IMG/VR virus record: IMGVR_UViG_3300006805_000103 | Coordinates: 1 to 30,973 of that record | Origin: a virus | Direction: 5' to 3' (one strand) | Length of the DNA stretch: 30,973 bases | Shown: piece by piece, positions 16,928 through 23,690 of the stretch | Layout of the letters: each line of letters starts with the position of its first letter | How positions within the stretch are numbered: the stretch's first letter is position 1 | The notes under the pieces: model-generated | Told to the model about the DNA's origin: nothing | The model's input: the letters and a program-made list of their open reading frames with translations, nothing else | The model's database searches: none | Position numbers and translations under genes: made by a program

Positions 16928-19078
16928 TCATGAGGTGAAGTGGTCTTCCACATTCACGACAGTACCATCTGGTAGGGCGACAGTATCCCCTTGCACCAGA
17001 TAGATTACTTCGTCACCTTGGGTGACACGAAAAGCTCTCACACCTTCCACTTGTCGGATCAATGGCATCTCTGAACCAAAGTAGGCATAAGCACGCAGAC
17101 TGTGGCCGTCGTAGCCGTCGGTGTAAACCTTCAGCTTGTTCGGGTCCTTTGTCGTCAAGGCACTGATGCGGTCTTCGAGAGATGCGAAGTCCAAACCACA
17201 AAACAACCATCCAGGTGGTGCTTGGAAGCAGCTCTTGATGAGCTTGCCCAAATGGAGTTTGCCCTTCTTGATGAACTTGCCGGCTCCCATGGATTCCAGC
17301 AGCACCAGCACAGCAGCCACCAATGCGACTTCCACGTTGGCAGGGAGGTTCTGCAGGTTGGGCTCGCTTGAGCTGAGCCGACCAGACAAAGTTCCACCAA
17401 GGTTGAAGTTGCCGAACAGGTAGTGCCAGCCGTCAGGTCCGAGAGCAGCATTCTTCATCGCTGGGATGAACGATGTGAGGATCTTGTTCACGGCACCATA
17501 GTCGAGCATGGCTGCAAGGAACTCTCTCACCTCGGGAGTCTTGGCGTGATTGACCAAGGCTTCCAAAGTGTCACGATCAACCGAGGGTTGCTTGCTGTCT
17601 GTCAGCCCGATGACTGGCATCTCCAAGATGTCAAACAGGATCTCTTGAAGCTGTGGCCCAGAGTTGGGATTGAAAGTGATTTCCTTTCGGATCGCTTCAG
17701 AAGTCTGGCTTGCTGCCAGCATCTCCTGAACCGTCAACCGCTTCTTCTTCCATTCCTGGTTCTTCACCTCGGTGAATCGCTCAAGGCGGGTGTACTCGTA
17801 CTCCTGGATCAGCTTGCATTGGCGGATCGTATTCAGAGCATGGTCGTAAACCACGGTCAGAATGTTCTCTACCTTCAGGACTTGCTGCATGTTCAATGGC
17901 ATGCCAGTCAACTGCATCTGGATGATGTCAGTCGTCGCCGGCTTGAACAGACTTTGGTACACGTTCAGCTGTTGATCGTCGACCATTGTTTGGTAGTGCT
18001 TTTCGTGCACATACCAAGTGGAGAGGGCGTCGACCAAGTTGTACCGCAAGAGCTTTGGCAAAGGGATCTTCGTGATGTCCTTGATGTCATCGTCGTTCAT
18101 CGCGTAGTTGCCTGAATACTCCTGAGACTGATCCTTGAGGCCCAGTTTGTTGCCGGCACAGCTGTTGGTGGCCAGGTAGGTGATCAGCTTGGTGTCGTCC
18201 CAGCATCGCAGCATGACATCAATGCCTTCGAGCAAGCCTTCTGTGTCCAGCAGGTCTTTCATGTAGAGCTGATAGATCAACACGTACACGTCGAAGCTGA
18301 TGTTGTGCCAGATCATCTTCTTCAAATAACGATTGAAGAAGTTCTTCAGCAATGCACGCACAGGACCATTGGGCACATTGCGCCCATACGGTGCTTCAGT
18401 GGCACCATCGATCGGCTCGTAGTCCACGGCAAAGGCAATGCCTTCGTGTTTGTTCCAGGCCAATGCAATGCTACCAATGCCGGCCTTGTGATGCTTCAGA
18501 TCGAAGGCTTCAATGTCAGCAGTGAAGTCCACATTCATGGCCAGCAGCTTTTCCAAAGCAGCAGCGATTTCAGTTGGTCCGGATGGGTACTCTTCGTACT
18601 TGATGATGTCTGTGCCCGGTGCTTGGTAGCTGCCGGCGACGTGATCAAGCAGAGCATTTATGCCCTGCTTGATCTTTGCACGAACCTTTTCAGGATCGTA
18701 GAACACAGCCCGGTAGCTCGGGACGTAGACCACTTTCCATGGACCGAACACACAGTCCAACATGTAGCCCAGGTTTGCCTCAGTCTTGGCAGACTTTGTC
18801 AGCACCTTGAAATAGTCGCTGTCAGCAACGATCAGGTACTTGGCCTGGCTGTCTTGGAGCACAGGCAACAACTCGCTTTTGATGAATTGCTTCATCTCCT
18901 CGGCTGGCGTCTTCTTCTTGGTCTGGGAGTAGTGCAGGTCACAGACGAGCACGTCATCTTCTGGGATACCAAACGGAGTGAGATATTCCTTTTGGATCTC
19001 ATCCTTACGGATGGTTGGGACCAGAAACACCAGTGGGTAGGTGACCAGATCCTGTTGTGAGTAGAACAGCTGTCTCAT
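16928..19078 (-). CDS. DNA polymerase, N-terminal half (exonuclease and motif A), 716 aa
   Basis: ATG 19078 has AGGAG 6 bases upstream. Residues 1 to about 170 are an N-terminal extension. The 3'-5' proofreading exonuclease follows: Exo I DIE (D188, E190), Exo II HNISFD (N259, D263), Exo III YNLVD (Y346, D350). The thumb/palm contains SGRLSSSEPNLQNLP and motif A GLDFASLEDRIS with catalytic D630. The frame then ends after about 45 residues of non-core sequence (ending DHFTS), before motifs B and C, which are in the next gene. N4 gp39 is a single protein of about 870 residues; here the total is about 960 in two pieces. The two products presumably assemble into one active enzyme. Confidence 0.92.
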   Translation of the reverse strand: MRQLFYSQQDLVTYPLVFLVPTIRKDEIQKEYLTPFGIPEDDVLVCDLHYSQTKKKTPAEEMKQFIKSELLPVLQDSQAKYLIVADSDYFKVLTKSAKTEANLGYMLDCVFGPWKVVYVPSYRAVFYDPEKVRAKIKQGINALLDHVAGSYQAPGTDIIKYEEYPSGPTEIAAALEKLLAMNVDFTADIEAFDLKHHKAGIGSIALAWNKHEGIAFAVDYEPIDGATEAPYGRNVPNGPVRALLKNFFNRYLKKMIWHNISFDVYVLIYQLYMKDLLDTEGLLEGIDVMLRCWDDTKLITYLATNSCAGNKLGLKDQSQEYSGNYAMNDDDIKDITKIPLPKLLRYNLVDALSTWYVHEKHYQTMVDDQQLNVYQSLFKPATTDIIQMQLTGMPLNMQQVLKVENILTVVYDHALNTIRQCKLIQEYEYTRLERFTEVKNQEWKKKRLTVQEMLAASQTSEAIRKEITFNPNSGPQLQEILFDILEMPVIGLTDSKQPSVDRDTLEALVNHAKTPEVREFLAAMLDYGAVNKILTSFIPAMKNAALGPDGWHYLFGNFNLGGTLSGRLSSSEPNLQNLPANVEVALVAAVLVLLESMGAGKFIKKGKLHLGKLIKSCFQAPPGWLFCGLDFASLEDRISALTTKDPNKLKVYTDGYDGHSLRAYAYFGSEMPLIRQVEGVRAFRVTQGDEVIYLVQGDTVALPDGTVVNVEDHFTS

Positions 19079-19086
19079 CGTTGCTC

Positions 19087-19599
19087 CTAGCAAACCAGTC
19101 CTGCAACCGAGTAGGCTTGGATCAAAGGCAAGGCTCTCTCGTATGCACGCACAGCATACACATCACTCTCAATGAAGACAGTGTTGTTCTCCAAAGTTCT
19201 TTGGAGATGCGAGATCTGGGGAACCAAGTGGATCAAGCACTCAGGTAGCGAATTGCGAATGTCTTGTAGGTCATTGCAATTGATCAGAAGCGGGGTAAGC
19301 GCCTGCTTGATGCGAGCTTTGTCTCTCTCCAACTGTGCGTTGTCAGAATCAAACTGAGCCAGCTTATCGTGCAGCTCCAACGCCAAAGTAGGCATTGGGT
19401 ATTTGCTCAACACTTTTCTTTGAGACTCGTATCGTGGATCCAGATACCTCTTGCCGTGGTGCATGAACCCGAAGGATGTGTCTCCACGAAGGCTTCTGTT
19501 TGCATCAGTCAGCTCACTGACTGCTTTTCCCATTCGCTCATTGTCAGGCTGGAAGAGCTTGGCCACGATCATGTCGACCCATTCATGTGCGTTTTGCAT
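19087..19599 (-). CDS. Unknown protein (170 aa)
   Basis: ATG 19599 has AGGA about 9 bases upstream and lies 13 bases after the helicase stop; the frame extends further upstream, but only into the helicase gene. The protein is mostly alpha-helical by appearance, with a Leu/Asp/Glu/Lys-rich central region (LALELHDKLAQFDSDNAQLERDKARIKQ is helix-like over about residues 73-100) and a hydrophobic C-terminal third. No catalytic motif is visible. It lies between the helicase and DNA polymerase genes, so a replisome accessory role is possible but unproven. Confidence 0.75.
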   Translation of the reverse strand: MQNAHEWVDMIVAKLFQPDNERMGKAVSELTDANRSLRGDTSFGFMHHGKRYLDPRYESQRKVLSKYPMPTLALELHDKLAQFDSDNAQLERDKARIKQALTPLLINCNDLQDIRNSLPECLIHLVPQISHLQRTLENNTVFIESDVYAVRAYERALPLIQAYSVAGLVC

Positions 19600-19612
19600 T
19601 TCGATGATCCTG

Positions 19613-20911
19613 TTATTTGACCAGACCCCCGTATTTCGAGGCAAGCTCGCCGTAGAAGTAAATCCCGTGGCGAGCCCGGCTAACCGCGACGTAAAGCATA
19701 CGAGCCGCTTGGTTGGGGTTGTGGCAGGTGGAGATGTCCCCAAGGTCGATGAACACGTAGTCATGACTGCTCCCTTGAGATTTGTGCACCGTTGCTGCAT
19801 CACGAGGACGCAGGTCAGGGAAGTTGTTCTTCAGCTTGTAGTACATCGGCCAACGCTTCTGCTGCTGGTAGTGCTTGACCAGCTGATTGAAGTGGGCCTT
19901 GTCTTCAGGCAGCATCACGTCGTCATACGAACCGTGATAGTCCGTCGTCAACGTGGCTCGTCGACATTCCAGGAAGACATCAGCTTCGATTTCAACCATC
20001 TCAGTCAGCAGCGACAGATTGGAGATGGTGACCTCTTCTTCAACTGACAGCATGCAGGTACGCAAGGTGACAGCTGAATTGTTCACCAGACACTCACCCT
20101 CAACGTAGGTCGAGTTGATCTGGCGAATGGCACGAACATGGTTGTTGTAGTCCGTGACCCGACGATTGGTGTAGGCCAGAATGCGAGCATCGGCTAAGCC
20201 GTTGAGAAAGACCTCGTCGATCTTGGCTTCCATCTGGCCACTGTCGAGATGCTCGATGACGCCAGGCACCAATTGGATGGGGTAGAACTCGCCGGTCTCG
20301 ACGGTGTGCCGCATCTGCAAATTCAGATTCTGCAGGTGTGGGCAACCAGTTCGCATGGGCTCTGTCAGTTCAAAGAACGGCAGGTTCTGGTTGTAGATCG
20401 GGCTGATGGGTTCGTGTACCGGTGCCAACTGACAGTGGTCGCCGACGTACACGATCTTGCACTTGCTGGTGCCCTCACGGATGAAGGCCAGCAATTGGCG
20501 ATCGATCATCGAGCACTCATCAATGAAGATGATTGTGTTCTGGTGAACAACCCAGCTGTTGGACTTGGTGATCTCACTACGACCTGTGGCGTAGTTGTCC
20601 TTCACCTTGAGGTTGAAGAACGAGTGAGCAGTCTCTGCCGGCCGGCCAGTGGAATGGCTGAGCACGTCAACGGCCTTGTTCGTTGTGGCCGTCATTTGGA
20701 CGTTGGAGTATTCCGGATGCAGCCCCATCAGCTGACAGGTGTGCTCATAGCGGGGCATGATCTCGTCGATCCAGTAGCCCATCAGGAAGGTCTTGCCGAC
20801 ACCGCCAGGTCCGGAGATGTTCAGCTCACGATCGTTGCTGAACAGGAATTGAAAGAAGCCATCGGTGGCAGCTTGTTGACCCTTGTTCAGGGTTTTGGTT
20901 TCTTGAGTCAT
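19613..20911 (-). CDS. SF1B DNA helicase, Dda/RecD2-like (432 aa)
   Basis: Unwinds duplex DNA with ATP, most likely at the phage fork, matching the helicase near the polymerase in N4. Motif I GPGGVGKT is at residues 34-41. Motif II IIFIDECS is at 127-134. Motif III GDHCQLAPV is near 157-165. Near the C-terminus are TVHKSQGSSHDYVFID (motif V) and LYVAVSRAR (motif VI). Length is close to phage T4 Dda (439 aa). ATG 20911 is preceded by CCAAGAAAGACAACAC, a modest Shine-Dalgarno. The longer frame to 20980 would run into the upstream terminator and is unlikely. Confidence 0.88.
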   Translation of the reverse strand: MTQETKTLNKGQQAATDGFFQFLFSNDRELNISGPGGVGKTFLMGYWIDEIMPRYEHTCQLMGLHPEYSNVQMTATTNKAVDVLSHSTGRPAETAHSFFNLKVKDNYATGRSEITKSNSWVVHQNTIIFIDECSMIDRQLLAFIREGTSKCKIVYVGDHCQLAPVHEPISPIYNQNLPFFELTEPMRTGCPHLQNLNLQMRHTVETGEFYPIQLVPGVIEHLDSGQMEAKIDEVFLNGLADARILAYTNRRVTDYNNHVRAIRQINSTYVEGECLVNNSAVTLRTCMLSVEEEVTISNLSLLTEMVEIEADVFLECRRATLTTDYHGSYDDVMLPEDKAHFNQLVKHYQQQKRWPMYYKLKNNFPDLRPRDAATVHKSQGSSHDYVFIDLGDISTCHNPNQAARMLYVAVSRARHGIYFYGELASKYGGLVK

Positions 20912-20981
20912 GTGTTGTCTTTCTTGGTTCAGATGAAGTACGCCTGAGTATTCAAACTCAGCGAGCCATGACGGCCTCAAT

Positions 20982-21007
20982 AAAAAGAGGGACCCGAAGG
21001 TCCCTCT
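20982..21007 (-). terminator. Intrinsic terminator with UUCG loop
   Basis: On the - strand, AGAGGGACC, TTCG loop, GGTCCCTCT, then TTTTTATT follow the MazG-like gene. Downstream genes therefore need read-through or a new promoter in the 70 bases before the helicase start; I cannot identify one. Confidence 0.9.
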
Positions 21008-21026
21008 CTCAAGATGCTGATGTTGG

Positions 21027-21605
21027 TCAGACTTCGTAGAACACAGGTTCCTTGTAGCTGACGGACTTCAGGAACTTGTCCTTCGGTGCATCAGGTTGGT
21101 CGCTGGCCGACTTCATGACCATGACTGGGTACTCCCCTTCGAAGTACACATCAGTCACACCGCGTTCAGCGTGGAACTTGATGCTGGCTTCCTTGTCTGC
21201 TTCATCCTTGATGAAGCGGGTCATGACGCCCTCGATGACCGAGTACATGTCTTGGTCAGCGTCAATGCCCATCAGATGGTGGGCACCGTAGGCGAAGACA
21301 TGGATGTCGGTCAGGCCGTCACGGACGCCGTTGATGTTGATGCGGGCACCTTCTTCGGCTCCCTCGACACGCAGACTGTTCAAGGTCTTCTTGAACTGCT
21401 CTGCCGCAGCACTGGCTTGTTTCTTGTCAGCACCCAAGGCCACAAAGACCTCGGCCAGCTCATCGGCAATGTTCAGCGATTGCTTGGCGATGCGGTTCCA
21501 GTTGATGGCAGTGGCGAAGCCTTTGGGGTTGTTGAAGGCGTTGTTCATGTTGGCAACCAACATGAAGTTGGAGGGTCCATTGAGGACATGACGGTCACGG
21601 GACAT
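21027..21605 (-). CDS. MazG/HisE-like nucleotide pyrophosphohydrolase (192 aa)
   Basis: The helical all-alpha NTP pyrophosphatase pattern is visible. DELAEVF is the first acidic metal-binding helix. VRDGLTDIHVFAYGAHHLMG is the second, followed by ID...MYSVIEGVMTRF, as in phage MazG-like/HisE-like proteins. The C-terminal segment has DKFLKSVSYKEPVF, a common ending of this phage family. It probably hydrolyses a nucleoside triphosphate to monophosphate and so adjusts nucleotide or alarmone pools during infection; the substrate is unknown. ATG 21605 has AAGGAA 7-8 bases upstream and overlaps the end of the HTH gene by 11 bases. A strong terminator follows. Confidence 0.72.
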   Translation of the reverse strand: MSRDRHVLNGPSNFMLVANMNNAFNNPKGFATAINWNRIAKQSLNIADELAEVFVALGADKKQASAAAEQFKKTLNSLRVEGAEEGARININGVRDGLTDIHVFAYGAHHLMGIDADQDMYSVIEGVMTRFIKDEADKEASIKFHAERGVTDVYFEGEYPVMVMKSASDQPDAPKDKFLKSVSYKEPVFYEV

Positions 21606-21924
21606 TGTTTTTTCCTTGGTTCAGAAGGTGACGGGCATGCTCTTGTTTGATCAGCTGCCTCACGAAGTCCTTGATGGATGTCGTGTTGCTCAGCTGGTCA
21701 GCCAACCACTCTTGCTCGTCGGGGTTGAGTGAAAGGAACACGTCCTCCATGAAGGAGCGGCGTGTGTCAGCTGGTGGGATTTTCAGTGACTTCAGGCGAA
21801 GTGTGATGGTGGTAGGATGGCAAGCCAGTGCTCGTGCAATCGTCGCCAAGGACAGTCCAACACTGTTCAGGCGAATGATGTCAGCATCAGTGGCTTTGCG
21901 GTTTGCTCGAAATACAGAGGACAT
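21595..21924 (-). CDS. Helix-turn-helix protein (109 aa)
   Basis: Residues about 12-50 form a clear helix-turn-helix: DADIIRLNSVGLSLATIARA, then HPTTITLRLKSL as recognition helix, resembling a resolvase/sigma-type HTH. A C-terminal helical region (MEDVFLSLNPDEQEWLADQL, then IKDFVRQLIKQ) may dimerise. I prefer ATG 21924 because GGGAA lies 6 bases upstream; ATG 21936 (four residues longer) is possible. A perfect 13-bp inverted repeat sits 22-56 bases upstream of the start and could be its operator, giving autoregulation (inference). It overlaps the MazG-like gene, so both are probably cotranscribed. Confidence 0.78.
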   Translation of the reverse strand: MSSVFRANRKATDADIIRLNSVGLSLATIARALACHPTTITLRLKSLKIPPADTRRSFMEDVFLSLNPDEQEWLADQLSNTTSIKDFVRQLIKQEHARHLLNQGKNNVP

Positions 21925-21945
21925 GGCGATTCCCATCGTGGAAAG

Positions 21946-21980
21946 AGGTACCCTCAGTATAACTTGAACTGAGGGTACCT
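21946..21980. promoter_or_regulatory. Perfect 13-bp inverted repeat, possible operator
   Basis: AGGTACCCTCAGT (21946-21958) and ACTGAGGGTACCT (21968-21980) flank a 9-base AT-rich spacer, in the 69 bases between rIIB and the HTH gene. There is no good U-tract, so an operator or mRNA structure is likelier than a terminator. Confidence 0.55.
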
Positions 21981-21993
21981 TGGAAGTCGGGCA

Positions 21994-23682
21994 TCAGCCC
22001 AACAAGGCTTTCAGGGTTTCCCCTGCATTTTCAGGCAGACCCCAGACGGCCCAGCCTTTTTTGGCCTTCTTCTTGAAGTCCAACAGTTCCTGAGCTTTGC
22101 CTGGAACACCGGCCAGAGCCTCGTCCCACATGCCGGTGACCAGTTCGGTCTGGGTGATGGGACCTTTGGCGTCCAGCTTCAGTGCCTGATCATCACCGGC
22201 CTTGAGCTTGTTGATGGCACGGACATCGACAGGAACGTCACCACGACCCACACCAGCAGCCTCCAAGGGACTGGCTTTCTTGGCGGCAGTAGTTGCCTTC
22301 TTGACGGCCACCTTTCGCTTGGCTTTCTTGGCCTTCTTGGAGATGGTCTTGCAGACCTTCTTGACGGCTGATTTCGGTGCACCAGGCACATCCTTCAGTT
22401 CATCAGCCAGAGCTTCGATCTCTGGAGGATTTTTAGCCTGGGGCGTGTCCTCAGCTGCGACAGTTGGGCTCTCGACAGGTTCATCACCAGTCATGATTTT
22501 GGTGATCTTGATGTCAGTGCCTTTCTGGCCACAGATCTTGACAGTCTCGGTGATGCCGATGTGGTTGCCTGCAATGGCTTGGCCAAGCAGTTCTTCCCCA
22601 CCCTCAGCATCAGAGATAGGCCGGTTCGTGACGATGGCAGAAAACTGCATCTGGGTCAGTTCGGCGATGATGTGGTAGCCGCAGACGCGCATTTTGTTTG
22701 CGTCGTAGTTGGGCACGGCAATCACATCTTCTGGACGAACTTTGGCCAGCACCACCACATCACCACTGAAGCTGTTGATGTAGCCGCGACGTGCCACATG
22801 AAGGCCATTGGAGCACTCGTTGCGGCGGTTGTGATCCACCAGAGATGGATCCATGTGCACGTAAGAGCCTACTCGTTGAGTGACCTTCTTGGAGTGCACA
22901 TCCACATAACCATCACCACGGCGTTCGAGACGCTTGTAGATGATGATCGTGCCGTCATTGGCAATGGGCAGATCCCCACGTTCCATGAAACGCAACAGCT
23001 CATCAGGTGTGTGCTGACGTTGGCTACGGACAGCAGCCAGTCGTTCCAGGAAAATGGTCAAGCCCTTGGCATCGCCTTGCTTGGCCGCAGCTGCAAACTG
23101 GGATTTGATGCGTTCCACGCCAGTGACGATACCGCCCTTGGGCGTGATGGCCACAATGGTGTCTTCGTGTTTGGTGTGGTAGCTGTCGGTCCCGTCTTCA
23201 GTGCGATCGGAGGGGGTGCTGTTCTGGCCCTCGACCACAGGCCGCTGGGGAGCAACCTTCTGTTCGTTGAACTCAGCGGCAGCCACAGGGGTAGCATGCT
23301 TCAGGATCTCGGTCACAGCAGCCATGTTCTTGTCCACTTGGTTCTCACGAACACGGTCGGCAACAGACAGGTCACCGACAGCTTGTGGAGGGACCACAGC
23401 AGGGTCTTCCTTGGACTTGAACAGGCTTGCCAATTTGGACTTGGCAACACGGAACAGGCGAACAGCACTGTTGGACTTCTCTTCGAATTCCTTCCAGGTG
23501 TTCTCCACAGACAAATCCACGTCGGCCCAACCTTGGTTGGCCAGAAGCGGGGTGACGTGTTCCAGCAAGGGACGCAAGCGTTTGTCCCCTTGCAGCAGTT
23601 CGACGGTTGTGCCGTCTTGTTTGTACAGGATCGCCTTTTTGGTATCGACGATCACCGCAACAATGCGTGTCAGGTTGGTCAT
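21994..23682 (-). CDS. rIIB: rIIB-like protein with histone-H1-like insert (562 aa)
   Basis: ATG 23682 has AGGAG 6 bases upstream and starts 8 bases after the rIIA stop. The rIIB-type core is clear in about residues 190-370: GLTIFLERLAAV, LLRFMERGDLPI, GTIIIYKRL, CSNGLHVARRGYI and VVVLAKVRPEDVIAVP. The N-terminal 60 residues also look folded. T4 rIIB is about 310 residues; the extra length is a charged linker near 75-185 and a C-terminal extension. That extension includes a Lys/Ala-rich stretch like histone H1 (VKKVCKTISKKAKKAK and onward, roughly 440-470), then an ordered end. rII proteins are associated with the cell membrane and exclusion phenotypes in T4; the molecular role here is unknown. 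Confidence 0.85.
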   Translation of the reverse strand: MTNLTRIVAVIVDTKKAILYKQDGTTVELLQGDKRLRPLLEHVTPLLANQGWADVDLSVENTWKEFEEKSNSAVRLFRVAKSKLASLFKSKEDPAVVPPQAVGDLSVADRVRENQVDKNMAAVTEILKHATPVAAAEFNEQKVAPQRPVVEGQNSTPSDRTEDGTDSYHTKHEDTIVAITPKGGIVTGVERIKSQFAAAAKQGDAKGLTIFLERLAAVRSQRQHTPDELLRFMERGDLPIANDGTIIIYKRLERRGDGYVDVHSKKVTQRVGSYVHMDPSLVDHNRRNECSNGLHVARRGYINSFSGDVVVLAKVRPEDVIAVPNYDANKMRVCGYHIIAELTQMQFSAIVTNRPISDAEGGEELLGQAIAGNHIGITETVKICGQKGTDIKITKIMTGDEPVESPTVAAEDTPQAKNPPEIEALADELKDVPGAPKSAVKKVCKTISKKAKKAKRKVAVKKATTAAKKASPLEAAGVGRGDVPVDVRAINKLKAGDDQALKLDAKGPITQTELVTGMWDEALAGVPGKAQELLDFKKKAKKGWAVWGLPENAGETLKALLG

Positions 23683-23690
23683 GATGACTC

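Noticed and set aside
16880-17060. Intein or programmed frameshift joining the two polymerase halves
   Set aside because: The end of the N-terminal half has no splicing Cys/Ser block or Hint-like motifs that I can see, the C-terminal half lacks a His-Asn end before its core, and no slippery heptamer precedes the TGA; a separate RBS and terminator favour two genes.
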